A stretch of 64,000 nucleotides of DNA from positions 1,854,872 through 1,918,871 of the forward strand of contig NW_004450324.1 of NCBI RefSeq assembly GCF_000321225.1. The letters run 5' to 3'. The notes under the pieces are model-generated. The model saw nothing but the letters and a program-made list of their open reading frames with translations. It did not search any database and was not told the origin of the DNA. This stretch comes from Odobenus rosmarus divergens (Eukaryota; Chordata; Mammalia; Carnivora; Odobenidae). How positions within the stretch are numbered: the stretch's first letter is position 1; every line of letters starts with the position of its first letter. This document shows positions 45,986-58,898 of this stretch, piece after piece. Position numbers and translations under genes: made by a program.

Positions 45986-46228
45986 TTCCCTGCTCTCATG
46001 TTCTGCTTCAATTCCTCCTGGCTATTTTTCAGAAGCACTGTCCTTCATATGTCGCTTCTGTAGCCCTTGGCCGCTCTCTATGAAATATTTCTTATCCAAA
46101 GACTTCAGTTTATCTTCTTCCCTCACATTCTGTCTTTCAAATCATTGATTCCTAATTTTCTAATACCACCTCTGCTCTTTAGTAATTTCATTGTAGATTT
46201 TAATATACTATTATACTTTTAGTGTCTT

Positions 46229-46229
<1 letters not shown>

Positions 46230-46269
<40 letters not shown>
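46230..46269. repeat. (GT)20 microsatellite
   Basis: An uninterrupted GT tract of about 40 bases, likely to vary in length between individuals. Confidence 0.98.
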
Positions 46270-46272
<3 letters not shown>

Positions 46273-46372
46273 AATGACCCTTTTTTTAAGGCTAATCATT
46301 TCAAATAATTCTATATTTGAGCTTATTTTCTCATCTCTTGATTCATAAAAACACATAGGAAAACACAAAGTA

Positions 46373-48460
46373 CAGGCACAACTTGGAGATACTGCAGATT
46401 TAGTTACAGACCACTGCAATAAAGTGAATATTGCAATAAAGTGAGTCAAATTTTTTGGCTTCCCAGTGCCTGTAAAAGTTATGTTTACACTGCACTGTAG
46501 GCTATATCTTCCTTTCATGATTTCTCTGCAGCATCACATGCTGTCTTTGATAGCATCTTACAGAACTTCTTTCAAATTAGAATCAATTCTCTCAAACCCC
46601 GACACTGCTTTATCAACTAAATGTATGTAATATTCTAAGTCCTTTGTTGTCATTTCAACAGTCATCACAGCAACTTCATCAGGAGTAGATTCTATCTCGG
46701 GAAACCAAGTTCTTTGCTCATCCACAAAAAGCAACTCCTCATCTGCTCAAGTTATCCTGACCTTGCAGCAATTCTGTCCACCCTCAGGCTATACTTCTAG
46801 TTCTCTTGCTATTTCCACCACATTTGCAGCTACTTCCTTCCTTGAAGTCTTGAAACCCTCAGAGTCCTCCATGCGGGTTGGAATCAATTTCTTCCAACCT
46901 CTTAATGTTGATCTTTTGACTGCATCCTGTGAATCACTCATCTTCTGGTGAAGTTTTCCAAAAGGTTTTCAATTTACTTTGCCCAGATCCATCAGAGGAA
47001 TCACTATACATGGAAGCTATAGCCTTATGAAATGTTTTTCTTAAATAATAAAGCTCAAAAGTTGAATTAACTCCTTGATCCTTGGGCTGTAGAATGGATG
47101 CTGTGTCAGCCGGCATGAAAACCACATTAATCTCATTGTCTCATCTTCATCAGAGCTCTTGGGTAACTAAGTACATTGTCAAGGAGCAGTAATATTTTGA
47201 AAGGAATCTTCTTTTCTGAACAGTTCTCAATAGTAGGCTTAAAATATTCAGTAAACCATGTTGTAAATAGATGTGCTGTTATCTAGGCTTTGTTGTTCCA
47301 TTTATAGAGCACAGGCAGAGTGGATTTAGAATAATTCTAAAGAGCCCTAGGATTTTCCAACTGGTAAGTGAGCATTGGCTTCAACTTAAAGTCACCAGCT
47401 GCTAATGAGAGAGTCAGCCTGTCCTTTGAAGCTTTGAGGCTTCAAAGGCCCTCACTTTTCCTTTCTCGCTATGAAAGTCCTAGACGGCATATTCTAAGAA
47501 GGCTGTTTTGTCTACATTGAAAATCTGTTGTTTAGTGTATCTACCTTCTTTAGTTATCTTAGCTAGATCTTCCGGATCACTTACTGCAGCTTCTACATCA
47601 GCACTTGCTGCTTCCCCTTGCTCTTATATGTTATAGAGCTGGCTTCTTTCCTTAAACTTCATGAACCAACTCTGCTAGCTTCCAACTTTTCTTCTGCAAT
47701 TTGCTCACCTCTCTCAGCCTTCAGAGAATTGACGAGAGTTATGGTCTTGCTCCGGACTAGGCTTTGGCTTATGGGAATGTGGTGACGGGTTTGATCTTCT
47801 ATCCAGACCACTAAAGCTTTCTCCCTATCAGCAATAAGGTTGTTTTGCTTTCTTATCATTCATGCGTTCACTGGAGTAGCCCTTTTAATTTCCTTTAATA
47901 ACTTTTCCTTTGCATTCACAACTTGGTATAAGAGGCTTAGCTTTGGGACTGTGACGGTTTTCAACACACCTTCCTTACTAAGCTTAATCATTTCTAGCTT
48001 TTGATTTAAAGTGAGAGACATGCAACTCTTCCTTTCACTTGAGTACTTAGAAGCCATTGTAGGGTTAGTAATTGGCCTATTTCCATATTGTTGTGTTTCA
48101 GGGAATAGGGAAGGCTGAGGACAGGGAGAGAGACAGGGGAATGTTCAGTGGGTGGGGCGGTCAGAACACACAAAACATTTATCGATTAGCTTCGCTGTCT
48201 TATAAGGGTGTGGTTTGCAGTGCCCCCAAACCAATGCAGTAGTAACATCACTGATCACAGATCAGCATAACAAAGATACAATAATGAAAAAGTTGGAAAA
48301 ATTGTGAGAATTACCAAAATGTGACACAGAGACACGATGTGAGCAAATGCTGTTGGGAAAGTGGCGTCTATAGAGTTGACTTGATGTATACAGGTTTGCC
48401 ACAACAGTGTGAAACACTGTGGGATCCAATGCAATATCTGCAAAGCACAATAAGGGAAGG
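46373..48460 (-). mobile_element. Tigger1 DNA transposon (pogo group), long copy
   Basis: The left end CAGGCACAACTTGGAGATAC and interior GCAATAAAGTGAATATTGCA match the Tigger 3' end. The right end, read on the minus strand, is TTATTGTGCTTTGCAGATAT. TA dinucleotides (46371-46372 and 48461-48462) flank it, as expected of Tc1/mariner-pogo integration. At about 2.1 kb it is close to the size I recall for full Tigger1 (about 2.4 kb). It codes for a broken transposase. Confidence 0.92.
46934..48057 (-). pseudogene. Tigger1 (pogo-type) transposase, broken
   Basis: The protein cut and pasted Tigger DNA, using a CENP-B-like helix-turn-helix N-terminus and a DDE catalytic domain. The start [20 protein letters not shown] is at 48057, followed by [16 protein letters not shown] (DNA-binding region). 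A second block at 47659-47859 reads [19 protein letters not shown]. The last block at 46934-47125 ([20 protein letters not shown]) is the conserved stretch that precedes the last catalytic acidic residue. Frames differ between blocks and stops are frequent, so it is inactive. Confidence 0.88.
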
Positions 48461-48462
48461 TA

Positions 48463-50649
48463 TTTCCATAAGTGCTTTCTAATTTTTTCTTTTGTTTTCT
48501 ATGAAAGATTTCCCCTCCCCTCTTCAAATCCGTGGTACCTTTTGCTTCTTTTAGGTTTTACATCCCGTAGAAGATAAATCTGTCAGTACAGCCGGCTGGG
48601 AATAATGGCTCCCTTGCCTTCCACATGGAGACGCCCTGGCAGATGTTGACTTGTGAGGACTAGCCAGTGCCCACTCTGACAGATGTGATCTAACACAGCT
48701 CTCTGGAACTAAGGGAGGGTTGTCTATTGCTTCCTGCTCTTCTGATTTGTAGAAAGCAATTTGTCCTTTCATATTAGAAGTTGTCTGAACATTTACTCTT
48801 GAATTTTCTCTGACAGTTCAAGCAGAAACATGACAAATACAATCCCCAGAGTACATTACTCCATGAAGCTTCCTGTTTATATCCCTGCTTGAAGCCTGAT
48901 CACATGTGACAACGTCATCCACCGCCTGTTTGCTTTTACCATGTTCTCTGTGCACTATACAGTATCTCTGAGTGTATGGGGAAAGAGGTATCCCCGAAGT
49001 TCCTATAAACGTGCACACGTGTGTGCACACGTGCATGCTTTACTCTCCATCTTAGGACTTACGTCTTTGAGGTCAGGACCCACACGGGCCAAGAGGGATG
49101 GGGAGGAGTCTCTCTCACTTCCTCCACTCCCTTCTCCCACCCTCCTGTACAGATGCGCTGCTGCGTCTCATATGCTGAACTATTTGCTTGCCACTGTAAT
49201 TTTAACCACATGGCCTCATTTGGGCTTTGCCTAGTAGAAATTCCTTTCAGAGCATCTTATTGTTGATATTTATTTCTGATTTTCAATACTGCCACAACTC
49301 ATTGTAACCCTTTATTTTTACTGCAGTGGAAAATATGAGAAGGGTGTTTTGGTGCCGCAATCACAACCCAGAAGTCGGCACCATGAAGATATCTTTGCTG
49401 TATGAGGCTTCTTGTTTCTGTCCTCAGCTGGAGCCCTCGTCTCTGCATACCATGTTTCCATCCCTAGCTACTTGCTCTATTTTCCTTTACCTCTTCTTTA
49501 CTTCTCTCCATTTCTTTTTGAACCTCACATGGGTGATGTGCTCTTACGGTACCGGAGACTTTGCGTGTTCAGTTAGGCAAACGTGTGCTCTCATTGCTTG
49601 TCATCTTTAATTGCAAGCTTTTGAAATTGGCACTGGTCGCCTGTCTCCCATTTGGGGCCTTAAGCACTTTGCTTATATATGGTCCCCTTTCATCCTAAAG
49701 GCTGCACAGGATGTTCTTCCCAGGAGGCCCTGCTCAGCCCTTTTCTCCATCCTACCATGCTTTTCCTGACTGTAGGTTATACTCAGATGATTTATTGAGC
49801 CCATCTGTAATATGTCTTTGATTCCCTTATACTCACTGAAAAGCACTTGGCAGGCAGTTAACCTTACCCTCCTTTGCACAGTTCTATTTCATGCTTGTAT
49901 CAATGAAACCACTCCTAAACTGTCTGCTACTTTTACTGAATCCATCCATATGTCACAGTCTTTTCTTAACAAGTCATAGAATCATTAATCCTTAGGGTTG
50001 AAAAGGGCCTTAAAAGCAAGTTTATACATGATGACATGAGGATAGCATGACATAAAATTAAACAAAACCAAGATGTGAAACTATATACACAATGTAGCCT
50101 GTGTGTGTGTGTGTGTGTCCTAGCAAGTTATATATCACAATGTGAACAGGGTTATCTCTGAGTAGTAGGATTACTGTTGTTTTCAGTCTTTCTTACACTT
50201 CCCCACATTTCCCAGATTTTCTTTATTAACCAATAGCAGATTATAGGAGACACTGGAGAATTGTCTTAAAAATTCCAAGGGGAAAAGTTTTCAGACTCGA
50301 ATTCTATACCAGTGCTATTAATTGTCAATAGCAGGCTAGGAAAATGACATTAGAAATGAAAGTACTAAAAAATTTAACTTCAATTTGTCTTTTCTAGGAG
50401 GCTCAGTGAAAATGATTTATTACAAAACAAGGGAATAAGCCAATGAAGCAGAAGACATGGATGCAGGAGACAAAATACCCCCCTCCCCTGCCCCCAAATT
50501 TGAAGAAATTCCTAGGATAATAGACATGTAAATAGTCATGGGAAGTAATGCCCTTAGAAAGGAACACAGGCTGAGAGGGAGAGCTCACTTTGTCCTTTAG
50601 GAGAAATAAAGAAGAAAGTAGCTCTGATATGTCCCTAAATGTCAGTTTC
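48463..50649. other. Repeat-poor intergenic DNA
   Basis: No transposon stands out. A (TG)n tract lies at about 50101-50118. The 48900-49060 part contains GTGCACACGTG-like palindromes (49011-49032). A possible acceptor TTTTTACTGCAG ends at 49326, but no donor and frame combination supports an exon. Confidence 0.35.
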
Positions 50650-50764
50650 AAAGGATAGTGTTATTCACACATTCATTCGCTCAACACCTATTTATTAAGC
50701 ACCTATTATGTGCCATTGATATGCTAAATGCTGGGGACACAATAGTGAACCAAAAAAATCCTGT

Positions 50765-50965
50765 TTTTATATAGCATAAGGAGACAATGGCTATTATCTC
50801 TTTTAATTCCGCACCCCCAGCCCCATTTTATAAGTGAAATCTTTGCCCCTTGTTATAAGGAAGTCAAGTTCAGAGGGTTTGCATAACTTGCTCAAGGCTG
50901 CTGATTAGCAAGTGCCAGGGCTAGGATTCAATATGGACTTGAAACCTGTGCTTTCTTTGCTCTGC
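50765..50965 (-). repeat. MIR SINE
   Basis: CCCCATTTTATAAGTGAAAT, GCATAACTTGCTCAAGGCTG and AAGTGCCAGGGCTAGGATTC are reverse-complement MIR. The part just before (50660-50760, CATTCATTCGCTCAACACCT, TATGTGCCATTGATATGC) belongs to another ancient mammalian repeat. Confidence 0.7.
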
Positions 50966-51617
50966 TCAAAGTAGACTTTTTTCTTCAGGGGGGGAAAAAA
51001 GTCCTTGCCAAGAAATTTGCTTTCTTAGAATTGTAGACTTAGCAAAAATGACGAGGAAAATAATTTGGAAAACTCTCCTGGCTGGCCATTTTGCGGATGA
51101 CGCGTCTGTGACAATCGGCTCCCATACCTATGGCACTCAGCAGAGGATGCCGTAGTGCACGTCCTGAGTTACTGCCCCACTTTCCAAAATGTCTGCTCAG
51201 CATTAACTGCAAATTGAAAATAAACTTATAAACCATTGTCAGTGATGTAGCTCAAAGACTTTATGTGCTGAAGTGTCTTTAAAGTTGTTTTTCATTACAG
51301 TCTGCCCTTTTTTAATGGGCAGAATTCATTTTCTCCTAAGTGTGCTCAGTGAGGGGAAAACTGATCTTGAGAGGAAGACGTAGGTCCGATTTCCTGGTGC
51401 CCTGTGTGGAATGCATCCTGTTCTTGAAAGCTGGGATCCTCTCTCTCTCTCCCCACCTCACCCCGCAGAGCTTCTCCAAAAGTCTGTCATGCTCAGGTGA
51501 GCCGCTCCAAGCTACTCAAACTCTGTATTCAGCCGGGAGAATAGTTGCTGGGAGAGGAGAGTCCACAGCCACTGTGATGGGAGGTTTGGTATAAGCCCCG
51601 AAGCCAACCTCACCTTT
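50966..51617. other. Repeat-poor intergenic DNA
   Basis: No repeat recognised. It contains GATGACGCGTCTGTGAC near 51095 and TGCTCAGCA near 51193, which resemble CRE- and Maf-type sites, but single short motifs carry little weight. Confidence 0.3.
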
Positions 51618-51870
51618 GGTTGACACAGTGGTTTTAGGTTTTGACTCCGAAACCAGGACTTCCTGGGTTCTAATCCTGGCTCATCTCTAACTAGCTCTGT
51701 GACCTTTGATAAGCTACATAGTTTCTCTGTGCTTTGGCTTTCTGTGAAGTAGGAATATTATCGATAGCCCCTCTTTTTGTAGGATTTTAAAGGGAACTAA
51801 GTGAGACAATCTATGTATAGATTATATACATGGATATGCTATAACAATGCCTGGCAAAAGGTGTGAGTGA
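51618..51870 (+). repeat. MIR SINE, tRNA head first
   Basis: The plus-strand MIR order is clear: GACACAGTGGTTTTAGGTTT, CCTGGGTTCTAATCCTGGCT (B box), CTAGCTCTGTGACCTTTGAT, AAGTGAGACAATCTATG, and CAATGCCTGGCAAAAGG. It is the only MIR in the window I place on the plus strand. Confidence 0.85.
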
Positions 51871-52139
51871 TTTGGGGTTTTAAGAAATGATTTCCTCCCC
51901 CAATGATTTCTTTTCACCATGCCTTCCTATCTTTAAAATAATTTGTTCCCAGATTTCAACACAAGATTCGCCCCCCGAAGGCCAGTATGATCTGTTTACA
52001 GGTAATTGACTCTGGATTCAAAAAGCAATCAGTTTTCATTCCCAGTCTGTTCTCTCTAGGTCAGACACTGTGTCTTGTCAGGGAGCAAGATTTCCTGTCC
52101 CCTCAAAGGTCATTGTAGCTGGACTAAGAATCAAATTGA

Positions 52140-52720
52140 CATGAGACAGAGTAGCAGGAGAAAATAAAATTTAATAGCTTATGTATGGGAATCCACACAG
52201 ACATGGAATTTCTAAAGACAGTCAGGCAAAACGAGGTCTGTATGTCATCCTGAACTAAGGAGAAGGGGGTAGGAGTCTGGGACTTCAGAGGAAAGGAATG
52301 TACTTCACAGGGTGATAAGAGCAGATGTTTGGTAATCGGATGTTTGTTCTGCCATACAGATAATATTTATCTCTGTTAATATCCCTTATTCTGAGAAGGA
52401 CCCCTGATTTCATTCTTCTATGTAGTTAAGTGGGGGGGGGGGCAAAGGTTTCTCTTGAGCCCATAAGATCTTTTTTTTAAGATTTTATTTATTTATTTGA
52501 GAGAGAGAGCATGACTGGGGTGAGGAGCAGAGGGAGAAACAGACTCCCCGCTGAGCAGGGAGCCCGACGCAGGGCTTGATCCCCTGAGTCTGGGATCATG
52601 ACTTGACCTGAAGGCACACGCTTAACCCCTGAGCCACCCAGGCACCCTAAGCCCAGAGGATATTGATTCCTTTGGCTCAGAATACTCTTCATGTCAAAAG
52701 CGCCCATTTTGGGGCAGCCT
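52140..52720 (-). repeat. Possible LTR remnant, carrying a SINE
   Basis: The text GCAGGAGAAAATAAAATTTA, TATGGGAATCCACACAGACA, and after the SINE TTTGGGGCAGCCTGCCC has the look of a mammalian LTR in reverse orientation. I could not fix its termini or family. A G-run lies at about 52431-52442. Confidence 0.3.
52472..52650 (-). mobile_element. SINEC
   Basis: The minus-strand head (GGTGCCTGGGTGGCTCAGG) is near 52650. The CT-rich body and the A tail (T-run at about 52471) follow to the left. Flanks agcccataagat and agcccagaggat agree at 9 of 12 positions, an eroded duplication. Confidence 0.92.
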
Positions 52721-53222
52721 GCCCTGGGCCTTTCTAGTCCGCTCAGGAAAAGCAGTCCAGATGCCTCACCTCTGATAGGCTTTCTCTCCCTGCTAGTGCT
52801 AAATCCTTAGTCTCGGACGCTTCTGCCCCATCTGAGAGGGGGTACCTTTCTGTTCCCACTGCTGCTCTTCCTCCAGCACCTCACAGTACCTGCTAACTTG
52901 AAAAAACTGTCAAGGATTCTGGCAAGAATTGGTGACTTTCTCAAAGTTTTACATTATTAAGAGGTTTGTAATGGCTAAACCAGATTTGAAAACGGAAAAT
53001 ACTTCCTCTCAAACCCAGAAAATGTAACTAGTGTTCTATATTAGCTGTAAAGGCTAAGTCCATCTCCAGTCTTATCCCTTACCAAATCTCCTCCATGGGC
53101 TTCCAGGGGAAGCTCAAGACCCTTGCTGTTTACTAATCAGTAATTAAGGGACAAGCCTGTGTCCAGCCTGCCACTAACCTTTAGAGACCCTGAAAACTGA
53201 AGCCAACAAAACCTGTGAAGGA

Positions 53223-53422
53223 CAGGAGCCCGGGTGGCTCAGTTGGGTAAGCATCTGCCTTTGGTTCAGGTCATGAAACCAGGGGATTCGGATAGAGCCC
53301 CGCATCGGGCTCTCTGCTCAGTGGGGAGTCTCCTTCTCTCCCTCCTTCCTGCTTATGCTCTCTCTCGCTATCTCTGTGTCTCTCAAATAAATAAAACAAA
53401 AAACAAAAAACAAAAAAACCCA
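53223..53422 (+). mobile_element. SINEC
   Basis: Head GAGCCCGGGTGGCTCAGTTG, CT-rich body and an AAATAAATAAAACAAAAAAC tail. It is flanked by acctgtgaagga at 53211-53222 and accagtgaagga at 53423-53434, one mismatch in 12. Confidence 0.93.
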
Positions 53423-53434
53423 ACCAGTGAAGGA

Positions 53435-54239
53435 AAAGAAAGCCCACCCTTTCCTTAAAGATGTGAGTTCCCCCAGGATCTACTCTATCTGCCACCACTT
53501 CTCTTCCCTCTCCTCCCCTCCCCTCACGGTACACACTCCATGCTGGTAGATATCTGGGAGGGGGTGGCCTTCATGCTCTCCTTATCCCTCTCCAAGGCAC
53601 AGAATACTCATCTGATGACTGGCCCCCTTACAAAAAGAGGCAGAATCACTGCACACAGAAAGATCAGTTCATGGCTGTGCCTCTTTTCACTTGTTTCTTC
53701 CTTTCTCCTGGCTTGAATACTCAGTACCGCGTCTCCATCATTCACGAGAGGAGGCCCTGCCCCCTCACTGTCTCTTCTCTCCTGGCAGCTGCCCTGGTTG
53801 GCTGCTCCAGGGCCTGCTCCAGGGCCAGCCAGCATCTGCTGTTGTGATTTTGCCTGCACTTCCTTCTTTCTCTTCACCGTGGTTGGGATGACCAGCGTCG
53901 CAGGCCCGCTCTGCATGGTTGAGAGACTCACCCCTTACTCTTTGTCTCTTCACTTCTCCCTCGTCTTTTTCTCTTTCTCCCACATAGCTGCTGGGCTATG
54001 GCAGCCATGCTAGTTGGGCCTTGTTTTCTTAAGCAACAGGACTTGGGAATAAATGTCCTTTAAAAAAATTGTTCTTTCTTTCTTTAGCTTATCAAATATA
54101 CTTTTTATTGCTGTCTCTTTCTCTGGATCTGATGGATTTTTTTTTTTTTTAGTTATATTTTGCATGAAGCAAATTGAAATTTATTAGTTTAGAATAAGGT
54201 TGCAATGAACTCTTTAGTTTTTACTTCCTATGACCCTGT
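53435..54239. other. Unclassified intergenic DNA
   Basis: CT-rich 53460-54060 with a possible poly(A) signal AATAAA near 54049. I do not recognise a repeat or exon. Overlapping open frames on both strands at 53600-54010 are in CT/GA-biased sequence. Confidence 0.35.
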
Positions 54240-54625
54240 TCACTCTCCTGGAAACAGTTACCCAGTTTACATCTGGGAAGCTACCCTTTCCCTATCCAGG
54301 TCTGGGCAATCAGATCATTGTTTTGTCTTGCTCATAGTGCTTGTTTCAGGGATTAGAAACTAATAATACTTTTTCTGGGACTGTTAAGAAATGTTCTTTT
54401 CCACTGGGCTTGAGATGGGAGGATGTGATGTGGGAACTTCTGGAGCCATCTTCAATCACAAGGGGACAGCCTGCCTGAGAACGGAGCTCATACACAGAGA
54501 TATGTTAAGCTATGGATGGAAAGATACCCGGAGATTGAGCTACAGGACAAAGTATCCCTGAAGCCAGCTCCATCCTTGAACTTTTCATTTAAACCTAGTA
54601 AATTCTCTCTTCTTAAGCCCATTTG
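54240..54625 (+). repeat. Possible ancient LTR-like repeat
   Basis: GGAGCCATCTTCAATCACAA, GACAGCCTGCCTGAGAACGG, CCTGAAGCCAGCTCCATCC, and TAAATTCTCTCTTCTTAAGC followed by GAGATTGTCACTTAAA recall the 3' part of an ancient mammalian LTR with its polyadenylation region. The family is not identified. Confidence 0.4.
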
Positions 54626-54889
54626 AATGAGATTGTCACTTAAAATGGGAAAATGCCAACGAGAGAGAAGGGGTTCAGTTCCAGGCTCCCCCCTTCAGTT
54701 TACCAGAGTTTTCATCATTCAGATTCATACGCAGTTCATCATAAAATGATGTTATGATTTCTTCAGCTATTGTTACTTGTGCTTTTATCTTCCACAGGGT
54801 ACTGTTAATGAGGCAGGATTTGAATGTTCCTGGATTTTCTAGCGGCAATATCTTATTCATCCCAATTTGATAATTCTTAAATCCATATT

Positions 54890-56005
54890 TTCAGACCAGA
54901 CTTTTGGCTCTATTTAGGCCCATGATCCATTTTAATTTTTTTGTACAGTGTGAGGTACCAGTCTAAAATCATTTTTGTAGTATAAGAATATCCTGTTGTT
55001 GTTAAAAAGACTTTCTCCCCTATTGACTTGGCACCATTGTTGACCATCCATGGATCATAAATGTAAGGATTTTTGAACCCTCAATTCCATTAATACATAT
55101 TTCTATCCTTACACTAGTAGCACACCATCCTGGTTTGCTTTGTAGTAGGTTTTGGAATTGGGTGATGTAAATTCTCCGGGTTTTTCCTTCAAAATTATCT
55201 TGACTACCCTGGGTTCTTTGCATCTCCATATAAATCTTAGGATCAGGTTGTTAGCTGGAAAAAAAAAAAAAGCCTGCTAGGACTTGGAATATCGAATTTT
55301 CTAAACCTTGTATATGGAGTGTCTTTCCATTTATTTAGATCATCTTTATTTATATCAGTAATTCATTGTAGTTCTCAGGGTATAGAACTTGCACTTCTTT
55401 TGTTAAATTTATTGCTAAGTATTTCATTCTTTCTGATGCCACTGTAAATGAATTGTTTTTTAAATTCCATTTTTGAATTGTTCCAACCTTATCTCTTCTA
55501 AACTTATTAAGAGAAGGCTATTTATACATGTTGTTAGTGGTTTTCATTTCTTTCTGTAGAATCTCAACATCTGGTCATTTCCTGTCATCCAGAAGGACTT
55601 TAGTATTTTTTTTTTTTAAGATTTTGTTTATTTATTTGAGAGAGAGAGAGACAGCGAAAGCAGGAACACAAGCAGGGGAGTGGGAGAGGAAGAAGCAGGC
55701 TTCTGGCCGAGCAGGGAGCCCAATGTGGGACTTGATCCCAGGACCCTGGGATCATGACCTGAGCTGAAGGCAGATGCTTGATGACTGAGCCACCCAGGCG
55801 CCCAGGACTTTAGTATTCTTATAAGGCCGGACTGCTAGCCACATACCTCAGTCTTTGTTTATCTGGGCATGTTTTTATTTTGTCTCCATTTTTGAAGAAT
55901 AGTTTTGCTGGATATAGATTTACTTTTTTTTTAAGAATTTTGAATGTTATTGTACTACCTTCCTGTCTCCACGGTTTCAGATGAGAAGTCAGCTATTAAT
56001 AACAC
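54890..56005 (-). mobile_element. Old L1 fragment, carrying a SINE
   Basis: Minus-strand L1 ORF2 sequence (CTATTGACTTGGCACCATTG, ATTTAGATCATCTTTATT, TAAATTTATTGCTAAGTATT on the plus strand). It continues after the SINE with a 5'-region segment (GAATAGTTTTGCTGGATATA, GGTTTCAGATGAGAAGTCAG). The step between the two indicates an internal deletion. Confidence 0.75.
55608..55803 (-). mobile_element. SINEC with perfect target-site duplication
   Basis: Minus-strand head GGGCGCCTGGGTGGCTCAGT near 55803, CT-rich body (GA-rich on plus) and A tail (T-run at 55608-55617). The 14-bp repeat aggactttagtatt at 55594-55607 and 55804-55817 is perfect. It is a young insertion in an old L1. Confidence 0.95.
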
Positions 56006-58690
56006 CGTTGTTCCAAGAACTTCCTGTTGAAGTTGTGGATTATCTCTGGTCACACTATCCTCCCCAACTAGAATTGCAGTTTCAGGCTACCAGAGCTACT
56101 GACTGCCTCCGCAGAGCTGTTGATGACCAATACTGCTACTTTTACTGATGGCCTAAGGAAACATGCGGTTTCACGTTCTGCTCCAAATCGAGTCAACTTC
56201 CTCTGGCAGTGAAGCTCTTCCTTTTCATGGCTAGCCTCCCCCTGTCAAAATTACCTCACTGACTAAGCTGGGGGAGGAGAGGAATGAATGGGAACACCCC
56301 TATGTTCTTAAATAGAGTTCTAGCAGCTTTTTAATGAATAAACATTCCTCGATGTGTTGTTTGCCTTTAGTCCATTTCCAGAATCCTGAAATGGATATTT
56401 ATGAAAATTTGAACAATTTTTATAGTTGTAATTTTGGGAAGAGGATTTGCCAACTTCTTCACTCTACCATAGGCACTAGTTGGGTGATTTGAACTGCGAT
56501 AAAATATCCACTTATACATATATTCATATCTTTTATTTTCTTTGACCATTTTGAATCAATAGGAAATGCCTGTTGGTCAAAATTATTCTATTGTAATTGT
56601 ATAAAAGCTTTAAATTTTGGTTAACTCCCTATAATCCACTCACCATAACACTCACCATATTAAATAGAAAATTGCCTAATTAATGATCCTTAAACCTCAC
56701 CAAACTGTAAGGTCCATTTTGGTAGGGACTTTGTCTCCTTTGTTCATCAGCTATATTCCTAGAACCTAGCACAATCTGATATATTACAAGGTAGACTTAT
56801 TTTTAAATGTTCGCTAAGAAAACAAGTAAATTTCCCCTACTGTTCTTCATCTCATGTAGGTAAGGTTGTGCTGAGGTAATAGGGAAAGGTCCAGGAAATG
56901 TAGAAGGCATTTTAACTAGAATTCTGTAGCTAAATAGTCCCTGGGGTCTTCTTTGTTTAGGAAAGCAATGCTCTACCCTCAAAATGAGTGATCATTTAGC
57001 TTATTTTGGTGAACCCTACACTTGTTTTAGAAGGCACTTAGCCGGTAGTCATAGTTTTAGGAAGAAAATGTAATAGCATGGGAAAATTAGGACTTGGAAA
57101 TTTGATTTGTCTCTGTCAATAACTGGTTGAGTGTCATTCTCTCTTGGCCTCCATTTTCTCATTTAAAGTGAGAAAATTGGACTATATTTTATTGTTTTGC
57201 AAATATGGCTGAGCAGAAGAATCACCCATTAAGATCATCCCAACGTTAAAATTTCCAGGGTTGAGGTAGAGTAAACCATATTTTTAAAAACTTCAATGGT
57301 AAGGGCTTTTCCTTTCCTTTCCTTTCTTCTTTGTAGTTACCCAGGCTGACAAATGGACGGCATTTGAGAATTGCTGGACTAGATGATCTCAAAGTTTGCT
57401 TTCAGTTTGAAAACTTATCTCTTCCATTTCCCTCAACAAAAGTACAACTCTCTTTGGACTGTGTACCCAGGGTCACCCCAAACCTCTGTAAGGAGGGTAA
57501 GTCTTTGAAGATGTAGTTTATTCAGGCAGCACAAGAAAAGATATGTTCTGGCTTGTTTCTGTGGAATCATACAAAACTTTGGTTGCATGTGAAATGGGAA
57601 TTGGATAAAGGAAACTTACATCTTTTTTGGCTGACTGATGATTGATATAGGTAGAAAACTGCTAATTATCTAATAAATGAAGCTGGCAGGGTATTTTGAT
57701 CACTTTTTCCTTTCTGAACCTACAAGTGACTGTCTGCTACTGTCTCTGTCATTTCTCACCTTTAGAAAGTGGCCCTTCCCAGCATGAATTTATTTTAAAA
57801 TAAATTGAATAAGGGTTCATATGGAAAGAGGGTGCATTGGACACTGTGCACAGTCTCTTCTTGACCTATTCCACAGTCTATTTTCCTGGGAATAAAATGA
57901 AATAAAGTTTGAGAAAAGTGTGCAGATAACTGCCTAGACTAGTAAATGGTTTTTTGCTCAAACACAGGCATTTGATTCCTTTCTGTCTGTGAGAAATAAA
58001 GACCCACCTAGGTCCCTAAGAGGAAAGCTGAGATCAATGTGATGGTCTAAAATGCTAGTGCTCTCTGTGTTGCTAGAAGAGAATGTTTCCCTTAGATGCG
58101 AAAACCCAGTATTTGCTGAATTAGACTTTCACCAGGCAAGCCTATGTGTGTGCTAGAATGCTCCCAAAGTACCAGAGATGTGCTCTGTTCTCCAAGTAGG
58201 ACCACTGGCTCTGTTTCCCTATCCACGGATCGTAGTGAACTTGGTGCTTTTTCTAAAAGGTAGCAATTCTATTTTGAAATATAGGAAATACAGAAAATAA
58301 TAAATAATTTTAATATACAATGTCCTGCCCAGTGATTTTATCTTCTTGGAACAATGATCCACTTTGTTTGACAGAAATGTCTGATAGTGGTAGTCATTTT
58401 GATTAAATTACAATATGTGCCCTAGCAGAAATGTAATCTATCTACTAAAAGTAATATATACAAGGAGAGGAACAACATATACAATGTTTATAGCTTTAAG
58501 TAATAAAAGATCAGATTCAAGATAGTATGGAAAATATTGTTAATATGGAAAAATAGAAAAATTATTTGAAGGGAATGTATACAGTAAATAAAAACTACAT
58601 TAGAATGGTGGGATTTTTTCTTTTTCATATTTTCTGTAAGGTAGTTTTTAAAAATTAAAATATTACAATGGTTAATTAAAAATGAATGCT
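56006..58690. other. Unclassified intergenic DNA
   Basis: I see no recognisable gene or young repeat in this 2.7 kb. Short CCTTT tracts (57308-57330) and AT-rich parts (58270-58660) occur. Confidence 0.35.
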
Positions 58691-58898
58691 GGGATGCCTG
58701 GGTGGCTCAGTCAGTTGGGTGTCCGACTCTTGGTTTCAGCTCAGATCATGATCTCAGGGTCATGAGATAGAGCCCTGCATTGGGCTCTGTGCTCATTGCA
58801 GAGTCTGCCTGAGATTCTTTCCCCTTTCCTCTCCCTTCCCCTCTGCACCTCCCCCTGCTTGCTCATGCTCTCTCTCAAATAAATAAAATCTTAAAAAA
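58691..58898 (+). mobile_element. SINEC with target-site duplication
   Basis: Head GGGATGCCTGGGTGGCTCAG, B-box region TGAGATAGAGCCCTGCATTG, CT-rich body and an AAATAAATAAAATCTTAAAA tail. The repeat aatgaatgct is at 58681-58690 and 58899-58908 and extends into the A-run. Confidence 0.95.

Noticed and set aside
49280..49420. Possible coding exon after TTTTTACTGCAG
   Set aside because: An acceptor-like sequence alone is not enough. No matching donor, conserved peptide or neighbouring exon was found.
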